From: Perognathus longimembris pacificus
Taxonomy: Eukaryota; Chordata; Mammalia; Rodentia; Heteromyidae
DNA: 64,000 nucleotides
NCBI RefSeq assembly: GCF_023159225.1
Contig: NC_063166.1
Location: forward strand, 42,959,149 to 43,023,148
Direction: 5' to 3'
The position numbers and the translations under genes are program-made. Positions 10,385-22,779 of the stretch are shown one piece after another. Each line of letters opens with the position of its first letter. Position 1 is the first letter of the stretch. Below the pieces are notes generated by a model, which saw only the letters and a list, made by a program, of their open reading frames with translations, ran no database searches and was not told where the DNA came from.

Positions 10385-10618
10385 TGTCCTCAGCTGGTAA
10401 CTCACATCTGTAATCCTAGCTAGTCAGAAGGTTAAGATCCAGAGGCTGTTGCTCAAAGGCAGCCCAGGGAAGAAGTCAGGGAAACTCACCTATTAACCAC
10501 CAAAAGGCCAGAAGTGGAGCTATGGCTCAAGTGGTAGAGCATTATCAGCCTTAAACAAAAAAGCTAAGCCATAGTCCCCAAGCCCCAAGTTCAGGCTTTA
10601 GTACAGATACACACAAAA
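10385..10618 (+). mobile_element. B1-like/Geo SINE
   Basis: Starts CAGCTGGTAACTCACATCTG; the Geo half has TGGCTCAAGTGGTAGAGC. Confidence 0.8.
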
Positions 10619-10751
10619 ATATTCTGTCCTTCATAACTGTGTCCAATCCAAGGGAAACCAAAATCTCCCAAGGAGGAAACATGGCACCCCGGAAGGTATG
10701 TGTGAAGGCATGTGGTCACCAAGGCCTTGTACCCTGAAGCTGCTACCCATG

Positions 10752-10967
10752 TGCCCAGGTCCGTGAATGCCAGAAACACCGAGCTGGGCTGTGTCAGGGA
10801 GAGGCCTGCTCAGTCTATCCAGAATCTTCTTTCAGATCTCTTCACAGCTAAGATGCTCTGCAGTTAGAAAAAGAAGCAGCAGTTTCACTTCTGCTCCAGG
10901 CAGCCACCCCTGGGGACCTAAAGACAGGGGGGATGGGGTATCTGTCATGGGGCTCCTCACCCTTGAG
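10752..10967. repeat. Local duplication, copy 1
   Basis: About 216 bp highly similar to 11970-12180 in the same orientation. Both start CCCAGGTCC(A/G)TGAATGCCAG and end GGGGCTCCTCACCCTTGAG. No SINE or L1 resemblance. Confidence 0.85.
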
Positions 10968-11224
10968 GAGACTGAAGCCTCATCCACAGAAGCAACTCCC
11001 AGGCTGCAAGCTGGCTGGGCACTGGCTGGTGATGTTCCTCCCAAGGCTGCTGAGATGGCAGCTGGGGGGAGGGAAGTGCCCTGGCTTCGGCACTGGGCCA
11101 CAGTGTGCCACTGTCCTGCTATGGGCCTTCCCTGTCACAGCTGGGACTGCAATTTGGTAAATGCAAGGCCTAATGAGGCCCTTCAGATGCAGCCTGATAA
11201 AAGCCCCTGTGTGTAAAGATTCAC

Positions 11225-11440
11225 ACCAGGAGCTGGTGGCTCACACCTGTCATCTTAACTACTCAGGAGGCTCAAAGATGAGGATCTGGATTGAAGCCAG
11301 CCAGGGCAGGAAAGTGTGTGAAACTCATCTCTAATTGCCCTCCAAAAAACCGGAAGTAGAGCTGTGGCTCAAAGGGTAGAGTGCCAGCTTTGAGTGAAAA
11401 AACTAAGGGAAAGCATCTGATCCTAAGTTCAAGCCCTGGA
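11225..11440 (+). mobile_element. B1-like/Geo SINE
   Basis: Forward copy lying between the two duplicated segments; its A/T-rich tail runs into the microsatellite at 11457. Confidence 0.8.
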
Positions 11441-11456
11441 AAGTTACAGTTGAAAT

Positions 11457-11588
11457 ACCATATATATACATATATATGCATATATGTACATGTACATATA
11501 TATATACAAATGTATATGTATATACACATATATACCATATACACACACACATATATATACAAAAATGTATACATATATACATATATGA
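11457..11588. repeat. AT/AC microsatellite
   Basis: TATATACATATATATGCATA-type alternating tract, apparently grown from the tail of the preceding SINE. Confidence 0.85.
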
Positions 11589-11671
11589 AATGGGAAACAA
11601 GCTTGTTGAGGGAGACTGGTCTGGGAAGGCAGAGAGGGGAGAATGACAGAGAAAGTGATACTCAAATGCAG

Positions 11672-11697
11672 ACATAAACATGTTAACATGTTTATGT
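11672..11697. repeat. Perfect 26-bp palindrome
   Basis: ACATAAACATGTT followed immediately by its exact reverse complement, with no spacer. Lies between the two copies of the local duplication. Confidence 0.9.
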
Positions 11698-11969
11698 ACC
11701 CCCTTGGTACAACTAATTGATGCTAATTTGAAAAATGCTACTTTAAATCCAACAGACAGACTTGTGGCCTCTACAGAGAATCTAAAGGAAGAAAAGTATC
11801 CTCCCCTGCACCCTACAGCAGCTTTACAGGAACCAGAGCTTAGCTCTTAAGTCTGGGAAGTCTCCTAGAGTCTTGCATGCAATGCAAGTGGCTCCTGAGG
11901 CTTCTGGTCAACTGGAGCGAAAGAGATGCAGCTACAGAAGGCCTGGCTGGGGCCCAAGGGCTCCACCCA

Positions 11970-12180
11970 GCCCAGGTCCATGAATGCCAGAAACACCAAG
12001 CTGGGCTGTGGTGGGGAGAGGCCTGCCTCAGTCTCTTCAGAATCTTCTTTCAGATCTCTTCACAGCTAAGATGCTCTGCAGATGGAAAAAGCAGCAGCAG
12101 TTTCACTTCTGCTCTGGGCAGCCACCCCTGGGGACCTAAAGATGGGGGGGGGGGGGTTCATGGGGCTCCTCACCCTTGAG
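11970..12180. repeat. Local duplication, copy 2
   Basis: Partner of 10752-10967, same orientation. It differs by scattered substitutions, small indels and a longer G-run at about 12146. Confidence 0.85.
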
Positions 12181-12270
12181 CAGGATTAGGAGAATGAGCT
12201 TGGCATGTGCAGTGAACTGAGGGCCCAGCCCCTAGACTGTGGGTGTGGTGGGAGCCCAGGCTCTAGGATT

Positions 12271-12398
12271 TTTGTTTTTTGTCAGTGGTGAGGCTTGAAC
12301 TCAAGGCCTGGACACTGTTCCTAAATTCTTTCACTCAAGGAGAGCCCTCTACCACTTTGAAGACCACTTCTGGCTTTCTGGTGGTTAACTGCAGTTAA
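12271..12398 (-). mobile_element. Geo SINE fragment, reverse
   Basis: Reverse Geo half (GAGGCTTGAACTCAAGGCCT ... CCACTTCTGGCTTTCTGG); the B1-like half is missing. Confidence 0.75.
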
Positions 12399-12677
12399 AG
12401 AATGGAGGAACAGAAAACTCAGCACCTCCACAGTGCAGATCCAGAAGCAATAGGAGGTCACCAAATGCTTTGCTGGCCAGAAACAGGGTCTTGGACTAAA
12501 GTGGAAGCACTAGGACACAGCTATACATCTCCTCTTCCACTAGAGGGAGACAATACACACCCCCTTCTCCACTGTGGGGAAGGGGAGCTGCTTTGGCTAC
12601 TTAATAACCAAAAAGCCAGAAATGACTCAGCTCAAGTGTTATCCTCAGGGACTGCACCTAGGCCCCAATGCACAAAA

Positions 12678-12722
12678 GGAAGAAGGGAGGGGAGAAGGGG
12701 GAGGAAGGAGGGAGGGAGGGAG
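12678..12722. repeat. Purine-rich GGAG/GGGA tract
   Basis: GGAGGGGAGAAGGGGGAGG-type simple sequence. Confidence 0.8.
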
Positions 12723-13039
12723 GTGGATTTACAAATCTACCTTTATGGAAAGCTCCCAGATGTCCATCTAATAGCACCAGTCCCTTGCTTAGGATGGTCC
12801 TTAAAGCCTGGGAGATAGCTACTTCATGCTCCATTTCAAAAGCTCATTTTCTTTTCCATGCTCAATTAGCAGCAGCATTTTTGCTGAGTAGGGAACTTCC
12901 AGAAAGATTTGTGGAGATATGTTTTCTATATTCCAGAAAATGCACATGTGATCAAAAAATACTACCATCAAGCACTTCTGATGTATCAGATTTTAACTGT
13001 GTTCAACTGTGCAGAAAGGAGGGAGATAAGACATCTGTC

Positions 13040-13308
13040 TCTGCTTGTGCGAGCATGTGTTTGTGTGCATGCATGTGTGTGTTTGTGTGTGTACTTGGGC
13101 TTGAACTCAGGGCATCACCCACTTGGCTTTTTCATTCCACTGGTGCTCTACCACTTGAACCAAACTTCCACATCTGGCTTTTTGCTATTTTAAACTGGAT
13201 GCAGATAAGAGTCTCCCAGATTTGCCCAGGCTGACTTCTAACCATGATCGTCAGAGCTCAGTGTCCTGAGTAGCTAGACTACAGGTGTGAACCACTGGTG
13301 CCCAGCTA
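13040..13308 (-). mobile_element. B1-like/Geo SINE, reverse, with TG-rich tail
   Basis: Reverse SINE (about 13088-13308) preceded by a TGTGTTTGTGTGTGTAC tract at its tail side. Confidence 0.78.
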
Positions 13309-13669
13309 CTTGTCTACTACTGCCTTGCACTCTCCACTCCCACCTTCTGTCTGTTCCTCCCCAGCAGCCATTAGTACTGCTCAATCATGTCTGGGTAGGC
13401 AGGGGCTTTCATCTCACTTTGAGTAAAACAAGTCCACATCTTCCCAGAACCCCAGCATAGACTTTATCACCTGCGGCCTCCCCTCCTCTGCCTGTCCCTT
13501 TGCCACAGCCGCAGCGGCCCCCTATGGCTTGTACGCCCCCAGCCCCACCATCCAGCTTGTGGCCCTTGCACCTTCTGCTCTCTTTTGCCTGGAATATCCC
13601 TTCTTCAGGCTCCTTTTCTGCCCCCCACTTCCATTTAGCTTACTGCTCACCAAACTTCAAATCAAATCC

Positions 13670-13904
13670 TAGCCAGTCACTGGTGGCTCACACCTGTAAT
13701 CCTAGCTACGCAGCAGGCTGAGACCTGAGGATCACAGTTCAAAGCCAGCCCAGGCAGGAAAGTCCATGGGACTCTTATCTTCGATTAACCCCTAGAAAAT
13801 CAGAAGTAGAGCTGTGGCCCAAAGTAGTAGTGCGCTAGCCTTGAGCAAAGAGCTCAGGGACAGCACCCAGGCCCTGAGTTCAAACCCCCCACACACAAAA
13901 AAAT
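13670..13904 (+). mobile_element. B1-like/Geo SINE
   Basis: Near full-length forward copy with CACACAAAAAAAT tail. Confidence 0.85.
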
Positions 13905-14100
13905 CCTAGCTAATCAGAAGGCTGACATCTGAGGTTCATGATCTGAAGCCAGCTCAGGCAACAAAGTCCATAAGACTTTTATCTCCAGTTCACCAATAAA
14001 AAGCTGGGAGTGGAGGTATAACTCAAGTAGTAGAGCACTAGCACTGAGCTAGAAAAAGCTAACGACCAGCAGTGCCCAGATCCTAAATTCAGTACACTAG
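13905..14100 (+). mobile_element. B1-like/Geo SINE, 5'-truncated
   Basis: Starts at TCCTAGCTAATCAGAAGGC, directly abutting the preceding SINE; the Geo half is present. Confidence 0.75.
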
Positions 14101-14400
14101 CATCCTTCCCCGCTTCTGCCACCCTGCACAACAGGCTTTCACTGGTTGGTGTGTTCGCACTGCCTCATCCTCTGAGCCCACCAGGCAGCAGGGACTGTGT
14201 GTGGCAAGGCTCTCCCATATCAAGGAGACACTGCTCAGATGAGTGGATACAGAACTACAAGGTCTTGTTACAGGTAAGGAGGCCTGCTGGAAGCAGGTGG
14301 GGTTCAAGGTAGGAACTGCCTTTGCCACCTTCTCTAGAAATAATCATCTTTCCTCTTCCAGGAAAGTAGTATGGGGAGAATCTGGAACAAGTAATAAAAA

Positions 14401-14631
14401 TTTTTTTTAACTAGGGTCCTAGGTGCTGTCCCTGAGCGTTTTTGCTCAAGAGTGGTACTCTACTAAAGTCACAGCTCCACTTCTGGCCTTTTTTTTTTTT
14501 TTTTAAGAGGGGGTAGGTAATTAGAGACAAGTGTCTCATGGACTTTTTTTTGCTAGCATTGCACTACGATCCTCAGATGTCAGTCTCCTGAGTAGGTAGG
14601 ATAACAGGCGTGAGCCACCAGTGCCCAGCCA
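14401..14631 (-). mobile_element. B1-like/Geo SINE, reverse
   Basis: Reverse copy with an expanded internal T-run (about 14490-14505) at the B1/Geo junction. Confidence 0.8.
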
Positions 14632-16803
14632 AGTAATAAAATCAAACAGAATGCTAACAGTTACAGTATGAGGCAGGGCTTTGGCCACCAAAGAAAACAT
14701 GAAGCTCCAGATAAGTCAAATCAAGATTAATGATGCTCCCATTTCCTATTATACATGATATCCCCTCCCACCCCCCAAAGAGGTCCTGTGTTATCTTAAG
14801 CTCTTAGTTCATGCCACTGCCTGGGCTGGGAGGCACTGGTGGGGACCTGCTTGTCATGTGACTTTGCCCCCAACAGTGCAGAACTGGAAACCATGACTGA
14901 TGAACATGCCCCATCTCACACCTCCATGAGAACTGGCCTCAGAAGTCCTGGTTGTAAACTAAATCCTCAGGTCAGCCACCCCACTTTCTTGCTATCACCC
15001 CCATAGAGGGTGAGCCAGGACTCCTAATCTCCCCTTCCAGGAGTTGAGGCCTCAGGTGGGGCTCCCTAAACCACTCTCCCTGTGATACCATTCTGCCTTC
15101 CCCACAAGCCTAAAATCGGAGCCAATCCAACGTGGCTTTGCAGCAGGAGTCACATCCCCGGCAATGGTCCACAGGCCCTGCATGATCCAGGTCATCTTCT
15201 AACAGGTACTTAGAGGCTGCTTTTGAGAAAACAAAAAGCAAACAACCAAAAGCCACTGACTCCTCACTTGGGATTGCAGATATCCAAAGTGTAACTGCAA
15301 GTTTGACATCTTGGTCTCCATTTTCTATCTGTCCTTTGGCTCTGAGCCATTCGCTCCTGCAGTTACTTTGGAATCCAGAAAGATAGGATGGATGGAGAAA
15401 CATACTGAGACCAGAGGTGATATCGCTCTGTCCCCAGTACCCCTCTTCAAATAGCAATGACTCTTAAGTAACAAGATCCTGCCTGCCTGACCATTCTTGA
15501 GACAATGACCACCTGTGTCCCTGGAATATACCTGTGAGCATGTTTGGATCATTATGCACACCTCTCTCCTCTTGCCCTCAGTCCGTACTCTATTTAAACC
15601 TAAAGCATATGTGAAGGGGAAAAGGAAAAGCTGTCTTGTCTCTTCCCAGTGCTAATTATATCTCCTTCTTCAATCCTTCACTATCACCTGTCTGTCTTAC
15701 TGGAAAGAGTAGCTGGACCTGACCTATGAGACTCAGGAGTCTGAGCCTTGGACCTAAAATGCTTGTAACCACTCCTCCACCCGTTTTGCTGTGTCCTTTC
15801 TGCCTTTTACTCTCATTTCTTTCCCTCGTGGCCTCCTAGGCTGGTCCCTCATTGCCTCCTTTGGTCTTGATCAAATGCTACCCTCTCACCTAGCAGCTCA
15901 CCCCTCCTCTCTGCAAGACACTCCAGACTTCAGCTACGTTTTCTCTGTAGAATTTAGCATCTTCCAAGCATAGCACATTGCTGACTTATTTTCCCAGGAG
16001 ATGGAGGGTGAGATCTTTTTGTGGGGGCTTGGTCTCTTGCTTACCCAACTATCTGTAATTCCTAACACAATACTCAGAATCTAGTAGACAACTCACACAG
16101 GTGGGAAAGAGTCCTTAAGAGTCAATATACTCCCAGAAGCAAAATGCCAAATTGTATATTAAGATAATTTTTCTAGAAAGAACATCATAGTATTAAGAAT
16201 CTCATGGGATTTCTGATGCAAAAAAAATGTCAAAGTGCCACCAAACACAGACAGACACCTCAATTTAACAAGGATTATCATAGATTTCTTCAAACAACTC
16301 ATAAACTTCACTCAAAGCTATTTGCTTAAATAAAGACAAGCAACCCACCGGTGGTGTGATTATACTCTGTTCTTGCTTCAGAATTTCTAAGAGTCAAAAG
16401 ATTTGCCTTGGGAATTTTTATGAGCAGCTTTTGAATAGACAGCACTATCATCTTCAATGTGAGCCAGAACATTGGCAAGGATGAATAAAAAATGTGTTTT
16501 CACAGATCTGGAGCCAACAGTGATATTCACCCAAGACTGGAAGAAAAATACTCATGTAAGGCAGAGCATGCAGATGTACAGGGGTGAAGCCAGGCAGGCA
16601 AGGCAGCTGGTCAGGCAATGGCTGTGCCTGTCACCTGGGCCCCACTGGGAAGTCAGCAGACCTGGTCCAAAATCCTTTCTTCCTTCGCACCCACTCCCAA
16701 GTCGAAAACTAAATGTCAAAATCTTCTCCACACAAAATTAGAAAGTGTCTATCAAGTACACAATCCTGTGTAAAAGCTAAACTCTTAACACAATATGGCT
16801 TAC

Positions 16804-17284
16804 CTTCCCCAATCATAGAGACCCCCACGGACATGCCCATGAACTTGCTTTTGGTCCATACGTGAGTGTTGATGCACAGTCTCTTCTCCTTGCACTCACA
16901 GTAGAAGCAGGAGATGGGTGGGTGATGGGAAACTTGTTCAGCCACAAACCTTAGTTTGTAGCTTTTGGAGGGGTTATCGGCTCCCCGGTGTTCTTGGCAG
17001 TCCGTGGGGGAGGGAGGAGCAGTCCTCTTGGCTTTGACCTTGTCCTTGGGAACCTCCCAGGAGCAATGAAACGTTTCCCCAATGATCGGGTTGTAGGGCT
17101 TCTTGGCCAAGGCCCCCTTGCGGCCCTCATGGAAGGCTGTGAGATAATACTCCACGAAGGCAATGGCCCGCTCTTCTGGGGTGGCTCCGGCAGCCACGGC
17201 CAGGAGCAGGTCAGGGTGTGCCATGAAGTCAGCATACATCTCCAGCAAAGACCTCTTCTCCAGAATGAATGTGGGGAGCACCAC
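16804..17284 (-). CDS. OSBPL10: OSBPL10 large ORD core exon with the ORP fingerprint
   Basis: 481 bp, 160 codons plus one base; acceptor CACACAG|GTG, donor GAAG|GTAAGC. It opens with [20 protein letters not shown]. It carries the two main headgroup-binding motifs of the oxysterol-binding-protein family: KPYNP at exon residues 62-66 and the fingerprint [10 protein letters not shown] at 116-125, whose histidine pair contacts phosphoinositide phosphate in structurally studied members. ORP10 is known as a phosphatidylserine/PI4P exchanger acting with ORP9 at ER-Golgi and endosome contact sites. Residues 80-110 (proline- and serine-rich, then CQEH and NPSKSYK) are the variable insert between the motifs. 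Later residues [15 protein letters not shown] are typical of ORP10/ORP11. The final G base completes a glycine codon with the next exon. No frameshift or stop is seen. Confidence 0.98.
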
Positions 17285-17849
17285 CTGTGTGTGAAGGACA
17301 CAAAGGCAGACAGGGCTCTGTGAATACAGCAAGCAAAGGCTGTGGCCCTGGCCACCTGGTCACAACTGACAGGGACAGGGACATTGCTTTCAGTGCAATA
17401 ATGGGCCAATGATTCGAAGGCCTTGGAAGCAGCAGTGGTGCTGTGTGGAGCCAGCTCTAGGGAGAAACCTGAGTGGATAGGCTCTTCTTTGCCCATCTCT
17501 CCACATGGCCATCCTACCCACATCCCTCCCTCCGTACCCACTGGTCCTGAGAGTCATGAAGAGAGACTGGGAAGGCTTCTGCATTCCTCTACCAGTGGGG
17601 GGGTGTTCTCCACATTCCCCAAATCATGACAGTACACAGTGCCACAGCAATATGGACTAGGTAGACCCCGACCCGCTGCCACCAAGAAGAGTGGTGTACG
17701 TACCCCAACAGCAAGGGAGGTGGGAACCAAAGAGCAGGCCTACTGTCAAATGCCACAGCTCTGCCATGGGAAGAGGGGGACATCACAACCCCATTCTCAG
17801 GGCCAAAGCAAACCAGGGGACATTACAAAGAATAACAGGGGCTCAATAA

Positions 17850-18066
17850 GCCAGGTGTTGGTGGCTAGACTAGCGATTCAAAAGGCTGAGATTTGAGTAT
17901 CACAGTTTGAAGCCAGCCCAGGCAGACAATCCTTGAGACCCTCCAGTTAACCAGGCAAAAGCTGGAAGTAGAGGTGCAGCTCAAATGGTAGAGTGCAAAA
18001 CTTGAGAGAAAATGCCAAACAAGAGTGAAAGGCCCTGAGTTCAAGCCCCAGTGTTGGCACAAAAAA
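17850..18066 (+). mobile_element. B1-like/Geo SINE
   Basis: CCAGGTGTTGGTGGCTAGAC start, Geo half with GGCCCTGAGTTCAAGCCCCA end. Confidence 0.8.
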
Positions 18067-19947
18067 TTATTAATTTATCTGTGAATTAAATTGATAAAAG
18101 GAACTTAGCATAAAGCATCTTTCAGATCGCACAGAGGTTACCCCACCTCTAGTTTGTAGAGATCTGGGTGACTGTCAGGATGGGATAAAGGAAATCCCCT
18201 AGCCCCAATGCCTGCCACTCTATAGTGATGCCATTTAAAGTAAATAAAGGAACCAGGGAATAGGCAACCCTCACTATTACTATCTAGAAAGGACAGCAAG
18301 CCCCATCACGCTCTGGAGTCATATCCTAGCAGTGAGCATTACTATTCTACCCAGTCAGCTGAAAAACCCAGTTCCCTTTCATCTGGGCCATCTAACACTT
18401 CTCCACTCATGTGGTCCCAGAGGATGCTGAGGCTGGTGGGCCACTTAGACCCTGCTGGCTCTACCTCAGTGACCTCTAGGTTGACCAATGCCAAATCCTG
18501 ATCGCCCTGTCCTTCCTTCATTCCTGTGTCTGGGTAAACATACCTAAGAGCTGACTATGAGTACATAGGGTGGCAGACCTGTAAGCTCGTGTCAGCTCTC
18601 AAAAAAAAAAAAAACAAAAAAAAAAACAACCCTTGCACATGATGTGGATACAAAGTAAGGAAGAAGAAATGTCCAGAAGAAAGACTGGTAGATGTGCAAA
18701 GCACTGCAAATGCAGAGCCAGTCAGATAGAGCCTGGACCACCAGAGAAGCAAGATTTAGAAGTTTGGTAGGAAGCTTTTAATACTATTATTTAAATAGTT
18801 CTAGTATTTATGTGAAGCTAAAAAAAAAAGGCAAAAATTAAAACTGAACATGTAACACAATCCAAGTAAAAGGTTTAAAAATGTCAGCCTGTCTCTAGAT
18901 GACAAAGTAGTGATTTGAATTTTTTTCTAAGTATCTTTCTGCCTAGCCTTAATAATAACACTGAAGATAGCAGCATCCAATGAAATAAACCATGCAAATC
19001 AATTTCTTCATTTTCTTTCAGGCACCACTTGGTAAAAGTGAGATTCCAGCTGCTTGAGGACCCCCCCAAGGCCGGCATGGAATGTGTGTTATGTGTGGGC
19101 AGTGCTGGCTGGCACCTGTCCCTTGCCGTGTGTGCCCACAGGGACAGTCCAGTGGCCGTCACTGACCCCTCTGGGGACTGCTCTTCTTACAGCTCCCTGC
19201 GACCCAGGCCCAGCTTCTTGCCCACTGCATGGCCAAATAAACAACAAGCAAGCAAAATGTCCCCACACTGTCCTTTGCCTGCAGTCCCTCACGGGCCCCT
19301 CTCTGACCTCCCTGCAGACTGGCAGTACACGTGATAGCTTTGGCAGATAGAGAGCCCCTCAATCCACAGAAGAGTGAAGCAGCCACCCTAGGCTAACGCC
19401 ATTTCCATCTCCTCTCTTCCTCCTGGGTACAGTAGGCAGCCGTGGGAGGAACAGGCAGTATCACCTCAAGGGCAGCCATTCTGGATGAACTAACAACTAC
19501 AGGTGAGGAAGTCTTACCATCAATCTCAGCTCCCCTCCTCCTCTACTCACCCCTGTGCAAGTGCTCTCACGTTTGCACTATAACTACAATGACAGGACCA
19601 GCTGCAATGTTGACTCTTCAATTACCTACTTTTAGAAAGGATACTTTTCCCCTAAACCAATAAGCATGACTAAAACTCAGGCTGAAGAACTAAAAACAAA
19701 TCAGAAAAAAATGTCCTCTCAGACCCTAACCACTAAGCAAGCAGCACCACAAGAGAGCACAGAGACTGGGAAGCAAGGAGAAATGGAGCTGGATGGAAGC
19801 CTTTCGGGAATTCCCCTCTGTCCTCCGGGACTGTCCACTCTGCTGCCCAGTGAGAATATTTCTCTTACCCCAGTGGCAGGACATAAGGGGTTCAAGCCAG
19901 GATGGCTTGCCATCAGTTGATGTTCCTGGTTAGAAAGTGAGAGAAGG

Positions 19948-20245
19948 CTGGGCACAAGTGGCTCATATCTGTAATCCTAGCTACTTGGGAGGCTGAGATT
20001 GGAGGACCATGGCTTGAGGCCAGCCCAGGCAGAAAAGCTCCCAGGAACCCTTCTCAATCAGTACCCAGGTGGCCATGTGGCACAGGCCTGGTGTTCTAGC
20101 TACAGCAGCCTGCAAGAGGCAGGTGTACCCGGGTAAATGTCCACACAGGAAGTAAGACCTTATCTCAAAAGTAAGCAGAAAAAAGGGCTGGAGGCATGAT
20201 TCAGTGGCAAAAGCATTTGTCAAACAAGCTACTGCCCCCCTACGC
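19948..20245 (+). mobile_element. Composite 7SL/7SL/tRNA-like SINE (older family)
   Basis: First B1-like unit from 19948 (GGCTGGGCACAAGTGGCTCA), a second diverged 7SL-like unit (about 20080-20190), then an ID-like unit from 20187 (GGGCTGGAGGCATGATTCAG). No Geo half. Confidence 0.6.
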
Positions 20246-20635
20246 AAAGGAGACAGGAAGGAGGCACAGCCAACAGTGGTGACCTGAGTTTCATTTTCTA
20301 GGCTCTTCTACTGTCTCCTGCATGGCAAAAAAAAGCCTGTCATTCACAAATGGGAGAAACATCAGAAACTGTGGCTGAAGAAAAAAAGCCACAGCAGAGG
20401 CCTCTTTCTGTAGTTTCCTAAGTAGGCCTCCTCCCTCCCCTGTGCCCCTCCTAGGCCTCTCCACACCCCAGCAAGAACTACCTTCCTCAAATCTCCCTAA
20501 GAGATCAACTCCTACCTGGTCCCATCTCTCCCACTTTCAGATGATACCCTCACTTTCTCTGGGGCTGTCCCCACACAGACAGCCTCATTGCATTTCCTAG
20601 CTTGTGACCATCTGGATAATAAAGGGTCATTCAGT

Positions 20636-20869
20636 AGGTGGGCACTGGTGGCTCCTATAATCCTAGCAACTCAGGAGGCTGGGATCTGAGGATTGTGGTT
20701 CAAAGTCAGTCCAGGGAAAGAAAGTCCTTGAGACTCTTAACTCTAATTAGCCAGCCAAAAAAAAAAAAGCAGAAGAGGACCTGTGACTGTAGAGCCCCAG
20801 CCTTGAGTGAAAAGGCTAAGGGCCAGTGCCTAGGTCCTGCACCCTGACTCCAAGCCCCAGTCCCAGGTA
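20636..20869 (+). mobile_element. B1-like/Geo SINE
   Basis: Forward copy; internal A-run at about 20757-20768 between halves. Confidence 0.8.
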
Positions 20870-21407
20870 CTATGGGGGATGGGAAGCTCTGAAGAGGTAC
20901 TAATGTTCAAAGAACCAGTCCTGAAATTGCAGGTTCAGAGATCAATGTTTGCAGCCTCCACTGAGCCTGGCATAACAGGTGTGGTGGCAAGACCATCCTC
21001 CCATCTCTCCATGGCATGTGCCTCTGCTATTTATGTACAATGCCAGACTGCCTCCAAAGCCAGCACCTGGATAGAAATCTGAACTAAACCATCACCCATC
21101 TGGGAAGACAAAAGTCAGTCCAGAGAGAATCCCTAGCCCTCAGTGGGGAGTACAGCAGGCTGGGTAACAATAGTAACAAGCCATGAAGCACCTAGAGGGG
21201 CCATCTCCTCAAAGGGCGGCTATAGATGGGAACCACCCAGCGAACATGCTGTAGGAAGTCCTCAGTCTCACACACCAAAGGATAAGTAACTCTGCCTACC
21301 TGTCTTTACTTCATTGGCCTGTTACCTGGCTGAGCCTCCCTTTCTTCTTTAGCACTAACTCCCCATGTAACTCTCCATTCACAGAATATCATGAAAGGGA
21401 TTCAGTG

Positions 21408-21584
21408 ACTTTTTTTTCTTCTGTATGTGCTGGAGCTTACACTTGGGCTGGGCACTGTCTCTTCAAGGCTGGTATTCTACCACTTGAGCCACAGCATCAC
21501 TTCCAGCTTTTTGCTCGTTGTCTTGCTTCAAACCACAGCCTCCTACTAGCTAGTATTACAGGCATGAGTCAATGGCACCCAGCC
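21408..21584 (-). mobile_element. B1-like/Geo SINE, reverse, internally shortened
   Basis: Reverse Geo then a shortened reverse B1-like half ending GGCACCCAGCC. Confidence 0.78.
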
Positions 21585-22095
21585 TTCATAAGTATTATCT
21601 GTACCATCTTCTCAGAAACCTGTGACCAGGTATGACTGATGTGTCTACAAAGGAGAAAATGAAGAATAGCTAGAGAGCTAGACTGGAGCTGGCTCTCCTT
21701 GGGCAAGGCCCATGCTGGACCCTCAAGTTCCCTGGCTTCAGACTCAAGTAGCAGACCGTGAGACAAATGAGCTCCTGCTAATAGGGCCAGAGTGAGACCA
21801 CCACACAATGATGTGGGCTCCCTCCTGACACAGACGGCCAGGACAAGTGAAGGGCCCAGGTTACTACGGTGGCTTTTATTGAGGAGAAACTCAGGACAGA
21901 CAACAGTATGTATGTGATGATAGAAGGAAAATGAGACTTGGGAGAAGGGAAGTTGAGGATTGGAAATGGGAGGAACATATTCCAAAGCCACTCAGAAAAG
22001 TTCCTTTAACTCCATTTCCACTGAAGGAACATGACTACAAATGACCCTGACAATGACAGGAAGCCTAAAGTAGGAAACTCTCGGGGCATGAAACG

Positions 22096-22290
22096 GGGCC
22101 TGGGCACTGTCCCTTAGCTTTCTCACTCAAGGCTGGCACTCTACCATCTGAGCCACAGCTATACTTCCAGTTTTTGGTGGCTCGGGCCATGAGAATGTAG
22201 TCTAATGGATTTACCTACCTGAGCAGCCTTCCCAATCTCCACCTCCTGAGTAGCCAGGATTACAGAGTTAACCACCAGCACCTGGCTTCC
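22096..22290 (-). mobile_element. B1-like/Geo SINE, reverse
   Basis: Reverse copy, tail end missing; ends ACCAGCACCTGGC. Confidence 0.75.
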
Positions 22291-22779
22291 CTTGTTTTGG
22301 AATAATAGCTTCTGCCCAGTAAAGGAAACTGGTAAGATACACATTCAAAAGTTTTTCTTACAAGTACCAACTGAGCCTTGCATAATACAGCATTTGCTGG
22401 TTCAGGACCAGACTAGGATTGCAGAATTGTAAAGCAATCATAGCAGTCAACTTGCCAAAACATAGTTCTCTCGATGTTTTCTTGTTCCTCCACATCTGAC
22501 CTACATAATTTCAATTTTTCTTATTCTCTGTCTTCTACCACCCGTGACTCAAGTTCCGAGTTATATTTTTAAATGTTTTTAAAAAGTGCAATCCATGCTT
22601 TGGCTTGTGACCTAAAAATTGACAATATCTTTTGAAACGCTGGCCATTATCAGAAAATTAACAAACTTTATACACCACAGGAAAATCAATAAAAACTTGT
22701 GTCCCTCATTAAAAAAAAAGTACAATCCATGATACACAGTGAGTGAGACTGAAGGAAGATACTTTTAGAAGAAGAACAG

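Larger units (their letters stand above)
6791..16803 (-). other. OSBPL10: OSBPL10 intron, 10 kb
   Basis: Dense SINEs, a possible LTR, a 0.2 kb duplicated segment, an AT/TG microsatellite and a 26-bp palindrome. Stretches with nothing recognised: 6791-7080, 8625-9080, 9555-9900, 12400-13040, 13310-13665, 14105-14400 and 14635-16803. The last includes 15560-15700, a promoter-like TATTTAAA-containing stretch I could not assign. Confidence 0.85.

Noticed and set aside
15560..15700. TATTTAAA-containing stretch resembling a promoter or LTR
   Set aside because: A single weak motif without a partner polyadenylation signal, defined ends or neighbouring exon.
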